Shown one piece after another: positions 15,413-23,689 of a stretch of DNA of 64,000 bases. This DNA is from JAVBUY01 sp031552735 (lineage in GTDB: Bacteria; Bacillota; Clostridia; Christensenellales; Aristaeellaceae). The stretch is from the NCBI GenBank assembly GCA_031552735.1, contig JAVBMF010000015.1, positions 1 to 64,000 of the forward strand, given 5' to 3'. A program made the position numbers and the translations under genes. Each line of letters begins with the position of its first letter. Within the stretch, counting starts at the first letter, position 1. The notes under the pieces were generated by a model. It did not search any database. It was not told where the DNA came from and saw only the letters and a program-made list of their open reading frames with translations.

Positions 15413-16537
15413 CTACTCGTTGTTGAACGCATCGACCTGGCGCTGGATATCGTCGTCCTGGGTGTTTTCGCCGGAGGTCGCCGCACCGGCGGAGGGCGGC
15501 GGCGTCTGTCCGGGCAGCAGGCTGGGCACCGGTGTGCCTGCCTCCTTGCGGCCGGGCGCGCCAGGCAGCGGCGGCGGTGTGGCATCGAGCTGCTCGGTGC
15601 TGATGGTGGCCATCGGCCGCGCGGTCGGCACATGCTGCACATCGATCGCCTCGGCGTCCACGACATCCGGCATGGCCTGCACAGCGGGCTTGTAGCGCAG
15701 GATCAGCACTTCCTCAATATGGCGGAAGTCGGCCACCGGCTCGACCACGATGTAATATTTATTCTCGTCCAGCGAACGCGCGCTCTCGCGGATGACGCCC
15801 ATCTTCAGGCCCTTGGGAAACGGCAGCCCGATGCCCGAGGTCACCACGTTATCGCCCGGGCGCGGGATACTGGACGCGGGCAGGTAATACATGCGACACA
15901 TCGGTGTGCCGTCGATACCCAGTGTGCCCTGCAAACTGCCTTGGTCGCGGCTAGACTCAATGATGGCGGCGATCTTGGACTTGCTGTCGATGATGGTAAT
16001 CACTTTGCAGGAGGTAGCAAACACCTCGTACACGTGGCCAATCAGGCCCGAGGCGTTGATGACCGCCATGTTGACATCCACACCATGCGCGGTGCCTTTG
16101 TTCAGCGTAAAGGTAGAGAACCAGTTGCCCGACTCACTGGAAATGACTTTAGCCATCAGCGGGTCCATGCTGGCGTTGGCCTCATACACGCCCAGCAGCA
16201 GACGCAGGCGCTCGTTCTCATTTTGCAGCTCTTCGACCAGCAGCGCGTCATACATGAGCTGGTCGTTTTGCGCCTTGATTTTGTTGTACTCCATCTCAAT
16301 ATTGCTGCGCAGCTTAACCTTTGCCAGATACTGGTTGATAGCCAGCGCCGTATTGGACACCACGCCCTGTATCGGCGTGATAACTGACACCATGATGTTC
16401 TCGGGCAGCATGGTATCCCCCACGTACTGCGAATACCCCGCCAGCCCCAGCAGCGCCACCAGCAGCACAACCAAAAGCCCGCGCAGGAACTTCTGTCCGC
16501 GCGTCAGCTCTTTTTTGTAGGTGCGCTGTGTTGCCAT
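15413..16537 (-). CDS. mreC: MreC, elongasome scaffold protein
   Basis: 374 residues: basic cytoplasmic tail, one membrane helix (FLRGLLVVLLVALLGLAG), a coiled-coil region (EELQNENERLRLLLG), and the two beta-barrel-like domains of MreC with the conserved GLIGHVYEV and RDQGSLQGTLG. The last ~100 residues are a low-complexity tail rich in Pro, Thr and Gly (VPTARPMATISTEQ, LPGAPGRKEAG) that reaches beyond the usual family length. MreC forms extracytoplasmic filaments that activate PBP2. It sits between mreB and mreD. Confidence 0.92.
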   Translation of the reverse strand: MATQRTYKKELTRGQKFLRGLLVVLLVALLGLAGYSQYVGDTMLPENIMVSVITPIQGVVSNTALAINQYLAKVKLRSNIEMEYNKIKAQNDQLMYDALLVEELQNENERLRLLLGVYEANASMDPLMAKVISSESGNWFSTFTLNKGTAHGVDVNMAVINASGLIGHVYEVFATSCKVITIIDSKSKIAAIIESSRDQGSLQGTLGIDGTPMCRMYYLPASSIPRPGDNVVTSGIGLPFPKGLKMGVIRESARSLDENKYYIVVEPVADFRHIEEVLILRYKPAVQAMPDVVDAEAIDVQHVPTARPMATISTEQLDATPPPLPGAPGRKEAGTPVPSLLPGQTPPPSAGAATSGENTQDDDIQRQVDAFNNE

Positions 16538-16561
16538 GCGTTTCTCCTTTTGCGGGGTTCT

Positions 16562-17593
16562 TTATTCGGCCAGAGGCTCGCCCATGCCAATGCGCGGGAT
16601 GACATCAATGTTCTCCGCCAGATAGCCAGCGCCCAGCGCGGCGCATTCGCTGGCATCGCGCGCAATCAGCACCGGAATACCCAACGCCGACGCGATCAGG
16701 ATGTCCATGCCGGGCAGTTGCGCGCTACCGCCGGTCAGGTAAATGCCGGTGCGCAACACATCGACCGCCAATTCGGGCGGCGTGCGCTCCAGCACCCAGC
16801 GCACGGTCTGCACAATGGTTTGCAGGCACTCCTGCAATGCTTCGTGAATCTGCTTGGCGTCGATCTCGACGGTCATGGGCAGACCGGTTACGAGGTCGCG
16901 GCCACGGATCATCGCCTTGTGGTTGTCGCGCGGCGGAACGGCTGAACCCAAGTCCAGCTTGAGCTCCTCCGCCACGCGGTCACTGATCAGGATGTTGTAC
17001 ATGGTCTTCATGTAATTGACGATAGCTTCGTCCATTTTGTTGCCTGCGACGCGCACCGAGCGCGACACCACGATGCCGTTGAGCGAGATCAGCACGCACT
17101 CGGTGGTGCCGCCGCCGATGTCCACCACCATGCTGCCGATCGGGTCATACACCGGCAGACCGGTGCCCAGCGCCGCGGCAAACGGCTGGTCCACCACATG
17201 CACCGACCGCGCGCCGGCCAGTCGCGCCGCCTCATTGATGGCGCGGCGTTCAACGGCGGTCAGCCCGCACGGCACGGTGATGACCATGCGCGGCTTGGTC
17301 AGGAACGGGCCGCCAATGGCCTTGCGCAGAAAATAGCGCAACATCACTTCGGTCATATCGAAATCGGCGATAACGCCGTCCACAATCGGATGAATTGTCT
17401 GGATATCGCCCGGCGTGCGTCCCATGAGCAGGCGCGCATCCTCGCCAACCGCCTTAACATCTCGTTTGGCGTTGTTGGCGACCACCGCCAGCGTCGGCTC
17501 ATAGAGCACGATTCCTTTGCCCTTTACGCTCAGGCGAAAAAAGCAAGTGCCCAAATCGATGCCGACATCCGGCGCAAAAAATCCAAAGGCCAT
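16562..17593 (-). CDS. mreB: MreB, actin-like cell-shape protein
   Basis: 343 residues, normal length. The actin-fold motifs are present: DIGGGTTECV (phosphate 2), VITVPCGLTAVERRAI, and YLTGGSAQLPG (adenosine). The phosphate-1 loop reads DLGTCFFRLSVKGKG where most MreB/Mbl proteins have DLGTANTLVYVKGKG, an unusual substitution close to the nucleotide. ATG at 17593 follows AAAGGAGGAAG. It organises wall elongation with the four genes downstream. The substitutions may mean a diverged polymerisation behaviour, but the rest of the protein is ordinary. Confidence 0.92.
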   Translation of the reverse strand: MAFGFFAPDVGIDLGTCFFRLSVKGKGIVLYEPTLAVVANNAKRDVKAVGEDARLLMGRTPGDIQTIHPIVDGVIADFDMTEVMLRYFLRKAIGGPFLTKPRMVITVPCGLTAVERRAINEAARLAGARSVHVVDQPFAAALGTGLPVYDPIGSMVVDIGGGTTECVLISLNGIVVSRSVRVAGNKMDEAIVNYMKTMYNILISDRVAEELKLDLGSAVPPRDNHKAMIRGRDLVTGLPMTVEIDAKQIHEALQECLQTIVQTVRWVLERTPPELAVDVLRTGIYLTGGSAQLPGMDILIASALGIPVLIARDASECAALGAGYLAENIDVIPRIGMGEPLAE

Positions 17594-17610
17594 GGCTTCT
17601 TCCTCCTTTG

Positions 17611-18195
17611 CTAGATTATATCGTACCCAACCTGGCGCAACAACACGCGCGTCGCTGCCATAGGCAGACCCATGACGCAGCTGGGCGAACCATCCAGTCG
17701 TTCAATGAACATCCCGGCTTGTCCCTGTATGGCGTAGGCGCCCGCCTTGCCCATCGGCTCGCCGCTGGACACATATTGCGTAATGCTGCGCGCTTCCAGC
17801 GGGGCGAATTTCACGCGCGCACAGTCCAGCGCGGTGCGCTCGTCCCCGGTAATGGTGTCGATCAGGCACACGCCGGTAAACACGTTGTGCCAGCGTCCGG
17901 ACAGCATGCCCAGCATGCGCGCCGCGTCCACCGAGTTCTTGGGCTTGCCCAGGATGGTGTCGCCAATCACCACAATTGTGTCCGCGCCCAGCACCAGCCG
18001 GTCGTCATACCGGTCGGCCACCGCGCGCGCTTTGCGCCGAGCCAGCTCCAGCGTCACCGATTCGGGTGTGCCCTGGACATTCTCGTCCGCGTCTGAAACG
18101 ACCACTTCAAAATCGACGCCCATGCGCGCCAGTATTTCTTTTCGGCGCGGAGAGCTGGATGCGAGAATCACCGGTTTCTGTCGGGTGGCCGTCAT
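17611..18195 (-). CDS. maf: Maf nucleotide pyrophosphatase
   Basis: 194-residue Maf/HAM1-superfamily protein. The N-terminal LASSSPRRKEIL and the catalytic acidic motifs (SDADE near residue 34, LGADTIVV near residue 69, AYAIQGQAGMFIERLDGS) match the dTTP/UTP pyrophosphatase branch, which removes non-canonical nucleotides and has been tied to septation arrest. It is the first gene of the mre operon, 17 bp before mreB, a common order in Bacillota. A clear extended -10 promoter lies 54 bp upstream. Confidence 0.92.
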   Translation of the reverse strand: MTATRQKPVILASSSPRRKEILARMGVDFEVVVSDADENVQGTPESVTLELARRKARAVADRYDDRLVLGADTIVVIGDTILGKPKNSVDAARMLGMLSGRWHNVFTGVCLIDTITGDERTALDCARVKFAPLEARSITQYVSSGEPMGKAGAYAIQGQAGMFIERLDGSPSCVMGLPMAATRVLLRQVGYDII

Positions 18196-18248
18196 GTCAT
18201 CCTCCGTACAACCGCCAATGCGTATTGGTCTGATGTGCCCAGCATCAG

Positions 18249-18277
18249 ATTATACCACATTCCAATCAATTTTGCAC
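18249..18277 (-). promoter_or_regulatory. Extended -10 promoter of the maf-mre operon
   Basis: Minus strand: GTGCAA (18272-18277), 17-bp spacer, TATAAT (18249-18254) preceded by TGG. Predicted start is near 18242. Together with the hairpins at 18347-18491 this accounts for most of the 309-bp gene-free stretch between maf and rnfB. Confidence 0.65.
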
Positions 18278-18346
18278 AAAAAAGTAACATTTGTCATAAT
18301 TGGCTGGAGGTGCCACCTATCGCAAATCGCAGAGAACAAAAACATC

Positions 18347-18398
18347 ATGCCGGACGGCGTCACGACGAATGCACAAACAAGAGGTTGCCGTCCGGCAT
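18347..18398. terminator. Second hairpin between rnfB and maf
   Basis: Perfect 12-bp arms ATGCCGGACGGC (18347-18358) and GCCGTCCGGCAT (18387-18398) enclose a 28-nt loop. On the minus strand the stem is followed by GATGTTTTTG. It may be a back-up terminator for the rnf operon; the long loop is atypical. Confidence 0.5.
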
Positions 18399-18445
18399 CG
18401 CTCTTTTGCTGCTGCGTTGGCGACCGGGTGTGGTGTATGCATAGC

Positions 18446-18491
18446 AAAAGATTCCCCGCCTGCGCTTTGCGGCGCATACGAGGAATCTTTT
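18446..18491 (-). terminator. Terminator of the rnf operon
   Basis: Outer arms AAAAGATTCC and GGAATCTTTT with an inner GC-rich stem around GCGCTTTGCGGCGC; on the minus strand the hairpin ends in a T run. It lies 14 bp beyond the rnfB stop. Confidence 0.75.
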
Positions 18492-18504
18492 TTCTTGCGA
18501 TGTG

Positions 18505-19563
18505 TTACTCCGCCTTTTGCGCGGGGATGGCAGCTTCGACCACCTCGGTACCCACCTTGGCGAACTCGTCGCGCGGGTGGCGGCGGGTGCGCATGGTGAT
18601 GCACTTCTTCGGGCACTTGGCGACGCATTTGCCGCAGCCGGTGCACGCCTCGGTGATCTCGTGCGGCTGCTTCATGCTGCCCGCGATGGCGTCGAACTGG
18701 CACTGCTTCTTGCAGATGCCGCAGCCGATGCACGCGCTCTTGTCAATCACCGCTTCCTGGCGGTTGTCAAAGTCGCCCCAGATCGCGGTGGTCGGGCAGA
18801 CCTCCGCGCACATCATGCAGCCGACGCACTTGTCGCGGTCGATCACCGGCAGGTGGTTTTTCATCTCGATAGCGCCGAACTTGCACGCGCCATAGCACAG
18901 CTCGCAGCCAATGCAGCCGACCTTGCAGTTATCGCTGACCAGCTTGCCCTGCTCGGCAGCGCGGCACAACAGTTGCACCGGCGCTTCGGCGGGTTGCAAG
19001 GACAGCACCTTCTTCGGGCAGGCGTTGATGCAGGCCATGCAGCCGGTGCACTTGTCCGCATCGACAGTGGCGATCTTTCCGCGCTCGTCAATGCGGATCG
19101 CGCCAAACTGACAGACTTTTTCGCAAGTGCCCAGGCCCAGGCACGCATAATGGCACGCCTTATTGCCGTCACCCACCAGCGCCGCTGACACACAGTCTTG
19201 TATGCCGTCATACTGGAACTTGGGCTTGCACTTGTCATCGGTGCCCTGGCACTTCACAGTGGCCACCATGCGCTGCGCCTGCCCCGCGTCCACGCCCATG
19301 ATCGCGGCGACCTGATCGGCCACCGCCTGACCGCCCACCGGGCAGCCATTGACCGGCGCTTGGCCCTCGGCCACGGCACTAGCAAAGCCATCGCAGCCCG
19401 GGAAGCCGCATCCGCCGCAATTCGCGCCGGGCAGTACCGCGCGCACCTCCGTTACCTTGGGGTTGACCGGCACGGCGAACACCTTGCTAAAAATCGCCAG
19501 CATTACGCCAAAAGCCAGTCCTAGGCCGCCCATCACAGCGGCAGCAATCAAAATCTCCGTCAT
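18505..19563 (-). CDS. rnfB: RnfB, polyferredoxin subunit of the Rnf complex
   Basis: 352 residues: an N-terminal membrane helix (ILIAAAVMGGLGLAFGVML), the FeS domain with CGGCGFPGC near residues 49-57, then a series of 4Fe-4S motifs (including CTGCMACINACP, CIGCELCYGAC, CVGCMMCAEVCP, CIGCGICKKQC, CTGCGKCVAKCP). I count one FeS-domain cluster plus about six ferredoxin-type sites, more than the proteobacterial RnfB. It is thought to receive electrons from ferredoxin. It is last in the C-D-G-E-A-B order, 15 bp after rnfA, and is followed by a terminator. Confidence 0.94.
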   Translation of the reverse strand: MTEILIAAAVMGGLGLAFGVMLAIFSKVFAVPVNPKVTEVRAVLPGANCGGCGFPGCDGFASAVAEGQAPVNGCPVGGQAVADQVAAIMGVDAGQAQRMVATVKCQGTDDKCKPKFQYDGIQDCVSAALVGDGNKACHYACLGLGTCEKVCQFGAIRIDERGKIATVDADKCTGCMACINACPKKVLSLQPAEAPVQLLCRAAEQGKLVSDNCKVGCIGCELCYGACKFGAIEMKNHLPVIDRDKCVGCMMCAEVCPTTAIWGDFDNRQEAVIDKSACIGCGICKKQCQFDAIAGSMKQPHEITEACTGCGKCVAKCPKKCITMRTRRHPRDEFAKVGTEVVEAAIPAQKAE

Positions 19564-19578
19564 GTCAAGCGACCTCCT

Positions 19579-20157
19579 TTACTTGAGTAGTCCCGCAAAG
19601 CCTTGGAACGCAACGCTCATCAGGCCAGCGGTGATCAGCGCGCCCGGGAAACCATCCATCCACTTGGGCATATCCGAGGTCTCCATGCGCTCGCGGATGC
19701 CGGAGAACAGCACAATGGCCAGCGTAAAGCCCAGCGCACCCGCGACGCCGTTGACTGTCGATTCCAGCATGGTATACGCTTCGGTAATGTTCAGGATCGC
19801 GACGCCCAGCACCGCGCAGTTGGTGGTGATCAGCGGCAGGTACACGCCCAGCGCCTGATACAAGCCGTAGCTGAGCTTCTTGAGCATCATCTCGACCAGC
19901 TGCACCAGCACCGCAATGACCACGATGAACGCGATGGTTTGCAGGTATTCCAGCTTCAGCGGCACCAGCAGTGCATACTGCACAATGTAGGTGATCAGCG
20001 AAGCCAGACCCATGACGAACGTAACCGCCATGCCCATGCCGAACGCGGTTTCGGTCTTCTTGGACACGCCCAGGAACGGGCAGATGCCCAGGAAGCGGGA
20101 CATGATAAAGTTATTGACGAAGATCGAACCGATCAGGATCGCAAAAATCTTGCTCAT
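19579..20157 (-). CDS. rnfA: RnfA membrane subunit
   Basis: 192 residues with six transmembrane helices and the family start FAILIGSIFVNNFIMSRFLG, including the half-membrane cysteine motif FLGICPFLGVSKK, which helps bind an iron-sulfur cluster between RnfA and RnfE. A second cysteine segment, ITTNCAVLG, is near residue 108. It forms with RnfE the membrane core for electron transfer across the bilayer. The ATG overlaps the rnfE stop by 4 bp. Confidence 0.94.
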   Translation of the reverse strand: MSKIFAILIGSIFVNNFIMSRFLGICPFLGVSKKTETAFGMGMAVTFVMGLASLITYIVQYALLVPLKLEYLQTIAFIVVIAVLVQLVEMMLKKLSYGLYQALGVYLPLITTNCAVLGVAILNITEAYTMLESTVNGVAGALGFTLAIVLFSGIRERMETSDMPKWMDGFPGALITAGLMSVAFQGFAGLLK

Positions 20158-20780
20158 CTCGCACCCGCCTCCTTCGCCGCTTTCTTATTCTTGGCCATGT
20201 TGGTGAACAGGTTCACCACCGCCAGCAGCAGGCCCAGCATCACAAATCCGCCCGGAGGCATGGTGATGATGCTCATCGGCTGGTAGCTGGCGGGCATCAC
20301 CTGCATGCCGAAGAACGTGCCTGCGCCCAGTATCTCGCGGATCGACGCCAGCACCGTGATGGCCAGCGTGAAGCCCACGCCCATGCCCAGGCCGTCCATG
20401 ATCGAAGCCATCGGCGGATTCTTAAACGCAAACGCTTCCGCGCGCGCGAAGATGATGCAGTTGACCACGATCAACGGGATGAAGATACCCAGCGCCTTGT
20501 CCAGCGCGGGAAGGAACGCCTTGATGACCAGATCGACGATGGTGACGAACGTAGCGATGACCACGACGAATACCGGGATGCGGATCTGTTCGGGCGTCGC
20601 TTTGCGAATCAGCGAGATGACGAGGTTAGAAAACACAAGCACGAATGTCGCGGCCAGGCCCATGCCCACGCCGTTGACCGCCAGCGTCGTGATCGCCATG
20701 GTCGGGCACATGCCCAGCACCAGACGAAACGTGGGGTTCTCATCGACGATACCGTTCATGAATACCTTACGCAGATTCAT
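20154..20780 (-). CDS. rnfE: RnfE membrane subunit
   Basis: 208 residues, six transmembrane helices, homologous to NqrD. The paired cysteine motifs LGMCPTMAI near residue 24 and IVVNCIIFARAEAFA near residue 110 are the counterparts of those in RnfA. The C-terminal tail is Lys/Ala-rich. It follows rnfG by 1 bp and overlaps rnfA by 4 bp, so the three membrane genes are translated together. Confidence 0.93.
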   Translation of the reverse strand: MNLRKVFMNGIVDENPTFRLVLGMCPTMAITTLAVNGVGMGLAATFVLVFSNLVISLIRKATPEQIRIPVFVVVIATFVTIVDLVIKAFLPALDKALGIFIPLIVVNCIIFARAEAFAFKNPPMASIMDGLGMGVGFTLAITVLASIREILGAGTFFGMQVMPASYQPMSIITMPPGGFVMLGLLLAVVNLFTNMAKNKKAAKEAGAR

Positions 20781-20781
20781 C

Positions 20782-22686
20782 TTACGGCACCTCCTTTACG
20801 GCGTCATAGGCCAGTCCGGCGTGTTTGATCCCCTTGATAAACGCGTCACTGGTCACTGTCGCGCCGGACTTGACCTGCACCGACTCAAACGCGGTTAGCG
20901 CGGCAACGCCATTGGCTTGGCTGATGAACACGGAATCGGTCAGGACATCCGCGCCGATACCCGCAGTCTCATTTTGCGCCAACACCTGCACGTCCACGAC
21001 ATTTCCGGCGGCGTCGATCTCGGTTTGCAGCGTGATCTTTTCCTGCTCGTTGTACCCAGTGGATACCGTCACGATGCGGAAACCGGCCAGTGCGCCATCC
21101 TTGACGGCCTTGTCAATCGCCTTGACAGTGGGGAACTTCTTGTCGGTATCGGTGAAGGCGACCGGCTCAAACGTCGCGCCGGTGAACGCGCCTTCCACCA
21201 CCGGGAAGCTGGGCGCGACAGCCGCGCCAGCGCCCGCGTCGCCCGCCGCCGGAGCGGAGGCCGCGATGCTCTGGTAGGCGCGGGCCACCTGCTTGAGGCC
21301 GCGCTTGATCGCGTCGGAGGTCACGGTTGCTCCGGACACCGCCTGGATGCCGTCGGCGGTTTCCACCGTCGCGGTCGCGCCACCGATCTGTGCCAGGAAG
21401 TCGGCATTGGTGAATACATTCGCGCCGATGCCTTCGGTCTCGTGCTGCTCAAGTGGGATCATGGACAGGTAGTTGCCCGCCGCGTCCACGTCGATTTGCA
21501 GCAGCATCGGGGTTTCCTCGTGATAGCCGGTCACCTTGACCACGAAGCGATACTTGACCACCGCGCCGTCCTGGCTGCCTGCCTGCGCGGACTGCACCGC
21601 CTTGTAGTCGTCCGGCGTCGGCAGCACGATATCGGCAAACGCGATGCCCGCGTCGGGATCGGGCTTGGGGATCAGGTACGCTTGATAGAACGCCCCGGCC
21701 TGCTTCACGCCCTGCTTGACCGCATTGGACGAAACCGTCGCGCCGGAGATGCCATCGATCGCGTCGATGCCCTCGTTGGTCGCGGGCTGCGAGGCAAACT
21801 TGGCGGCAAAGTCGGTGCCTTCCTGCGTGCCCAGGCGCGCGCCATAGCCTTCGCTCTCGTGCTGCTCGCCGAGCACCAGCGTGCCCACGTTGCCCTCCAC
21901 GTCAATCGACACGCGGGTGTGGATCAAATCCACAAAGCCCTTCGACGCCAGATCAAACGTGTAACCCACGATGGCATCGCCGACTTTTCCGGCGGTGATG
22001 CTCTGGATATCGCCATAATCGCCCAGCACGGCCAGCGCGTTGAGCGCCTCAAACGACGTGGCGTCGGGAAGCTGCTCTTTGCGCAGCAAATCCTCGCCGG
22101 TCAATACCGGCGTGCCCGGCTGGGGCGTGATGCCCAGCACGTCCACCGCGAAGGCGGTCATCTGCTTGGTTGCCTCTTTGAAGGGCTTCGACGACACCGT
22201 AACACCCGAAATGGTGTCCACTTTGTCATCAATGACCTTCGGGTCGGCGGCCAGCGCGTCATACTGGCTAAGGAATGGCTGCTCGCCCACGCGCATGCCC
22301 AGTCCGGCCGTCTCTTTCAGGTCGCCGACGTTGATGCCGTGGATCGAGCCGTCCGCGCCAATGCCCAACGTGATCGGAATCGGTCCGCCGTAGCCCTGCG
22401 GCGCGGCGGTCAGCACGTAGCCCGCGCTGCCGTTGGCGGCAGTACCCTCAAATACTTTTTCGATCAGCGGATAGGTCTCCGCCGCGTCCGCCGCGTAGTC
22501 TGCGGGCGTCTTTTCCACGAAGTCCTCGGCGGTGGGCAGCACGGCGCGCTGCGCCGCCTGCGCGGCGATCTGCTTCTGCTGCGCGATCGGGCCGCGCGTA
22601 ATCATGTTGGTCCCCGCCAGCAGCAGCGCCGCCACCAGCGTGAAGATCAGCAGGCGCGAGCCCAAGTTCACAATGTTTTTAAGCAT
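20782..22686 (-). CDS. rnfG: RnfG with four tandem FMN-binding domains
   Basis: 634 residues against about 180-210 for ordinary RnfG. One N-terminal membrane helix (residues 11-29) is followed by four extracytoplasmic FMN-binding domains. Each ends in a flavinylation motif whose threonine carries covalent FMN in this family: SGVTVSS (T163), SGATVSS (T317), SGATVTS (T454), SGATVTS (T610). Each also has the preceding glycine-rich turn ETAGLG, ESEGYG, ETEGIG, ETAGIG. Linkers of 15-40 residues rich in Ala/Pro separate them. The copies are clearly diverged, so this is an old internal expansion. Gene order and its overlap with rnfD show that it is the RnfG of this complex. No ApbE flavin transferase is in the window. 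Confidence 0.92.
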   Translation of the reverse strand: MLKNIVNLGSRLLIFTLVAALLLAGTNMITRGPIAQQKQIAAQAAQRAVLPTAEDFVEKTPADYAADAAETYPLIEKVFEGTAANGSAGYVLTAAPQGYGGPIPITLGIGADGSIHGINVGDLKETAGLGMRVGEQPFLSQYDALAADPKVIDDKVDTISGVTVSSKPFKEATKQMTAFAVDVLGITPQPGTPVLTGEDLLRKEQLPDATSFEALNALAVLGDYGDIQSITAGKVGDAIVGYTFDLASKGFVDLIHTRVSIDVEGNVGTLVLGEQHESEGYGARLGTQEGTDFAAKFASQPATNEGIDAIDGISGATVSSNAVKQGVKQAGAFYQAYLIPKPDPDAGIAFADIVLPTPDDYKAVQSAQAGSQDGAVVKYRFVVKVTGYHEETPMLLQIDVDAAGNYLSMIPLEQHETEGIGANVFTNADFLAQIGGATATVETADGIQAVSGATVTSDAIKRGLKQVARAYQSIAASAPAAGDAGAGAAVAPSFPVVEGAFTGATFEPVAFTDTDKKFPTVKAIDKAVKDGALAGFRIVTVSTGYNEQEKITLQTEIDAAGNVVDVQVLAQNETAGIGADVLTDSVFISQANGVAALTAFESVQVKSGATVTSDAFIKGIKHAGLAYDAVKEVP

Positions 22687-23674
22687 GCTGCTTCACCTCC
22701 CCAAATACGCGCGGCCGGGTAAACCGCTCAATCAGCGGCGAAGCCACGTTCATCAGCAGGATGGCGAACGAGCAGCTCTCGGCCATCGACGAATTGAATG
22801 TGCGCAGGATGAACAGCAGCAGGCCGCAGCCCACGCCAAAGATGATCTGCCCCACCGGCGTCACCGGCGCGGGCGCATAGTCGGTCGCCATGAAGAACGC
22901 GCCCAGGATGAGCCCGCCGCCCAGCAGCTGATACAGCGCGTAGCTCGCGCCGGACGCGAATCCCGCGCCAGTCTGCACAGCGCCGTACACCCAGAACAGC
23001 ACAAACGCCGTCACAAGGAACGTGCCCGGGATGCGCCAGGTGATAACTTTGCGACAGAACAAGTACGCCGCGCCGATCAGCAGCGCCAGCTTGCTGGTCT
23101 CGCCGATGGTGCCCGGGATGTTGCCCAGGAACATCTGTCCCAGCGTGTACGTCACATCGCCGGTCGCGGCCAGCGGCGTGGCCTTGGCCACCACATCCAC
23201 CGCGTCGGGCGCAAACCCGGCCAGCCAGTTGCCGCCCTGCGGCATCACCCACGCGGTCATCAGGCTCGCCCAAGAGATGGTCAGGATGGCGCGCGCGGCC
23301 AGCGCGGGGTTCATGAAGTTCTGGCCGATGCCGCCAAAGAACTGCTTAACTAGCACGATGGCCAGCGCAGCGCCCACCACCGGCAGCCACCAAGGCGCGG
23401 TCGCGGGCAGGTTATAGGCCAGCAGCAGACCGGTCACCACGGCGCTTCCATCGCCAATGGTCACCGGGCGCTTGGCAATTTTCTCATACAGGTACTCGGA
23501 TACCACCGCTGACAGCACCGACAACAGCATCACCACCCCGGCGCGCAGACCGAAGAACCAGATGCCCGCCAGCCCAGCCGGAGCCAGCGCCAGACAAACA
23601 TCCAGCATCACGCGCTGGGTCGATGCGTTGTCGCGCAAGTGCGGCGACGACGTGACAGAATATTTTCTTTGCAT
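22679..23674 (-). CDS. rnfD: RnfD membrane subunit
   Basis: 331-residue NqrB/RnfD-family protein with about nine transmembrane helices. The site for covalent FMN is visible in VVAKATPLAATG (threonine of ATPL). Other landmarks are GDGSAVVTGLLLAYNLP, FGGIGQNFMNPALAAR and GAFFMATDYAPAPVTP. The ATG at 23674 has GGGAGG nine bases upstream; a GTG three codons earlier is too close to that site. The end overlaps the start of rnfG by 8 bp. RnfD is part of the ion-translocating core. Confidence 0.93.
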   Translation of the reverse strand: MQRKYSVTSSPHLRDNASTQRVMLDVCLALAPAGLAGIWFFGLRAGVVMLLSVLSAVVSEYLYEKIAKRPVTIGDGSAVVTGLLLAYNLPATAPWWLPVVGAALAIVLVKQFFGGIGQNFMNPALAARAILTISWASLMTAWVMPQGGNWLAGFAPDAVDVVAKATPLAATGDVTYTLGQMFLGNIPGTIGETSKLALLIGAAYLFCRKVITWRIPGTFLVTAFVLFWVYGAVQTGAGFASGASYALYQLLGGGLILGAFFMATDYAPAPVTPVGQIIFGVGCGLLLFILRTFNSSMAESCSFAILLMNVASPLIERFTRPRVFGEVKQHA

Positions 23675-23689
23675 GCTCGTCACCCTCCC

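Noticed and set aside
13514..16387. A 957-codon open frame on the plus strand opposite mrdA, mreD and mreC
   Set aside because: It is the antisense of three well-recognised genes; the composition is His/Arg/Gln-rich shadow sequence with no domain, and no ribosome site precedes it. The high third-position GC of the real genes keeps the opposite frame open.
18347..18398. Small RNA or inverted-repeat mobile end in the maf-rnfB gap
   Set aside because: The arms are a single hairpin directly downstream of an operon with a T stretch after it; a secondary terminator is the simpler reading.
20782..22686. RnfG expansion as an assembly duplication
   Set aside because: The four domains differ at most positions and their motif spacing differs (154, 137, 156 residues), so they are not copies made by misassembly.
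20917..22722. A 601-codon plus-strand frame opposite rnfG
   Set aside because: Shadow of the rnfG codons; repeats in it simply mirror the repeated FMN domains.
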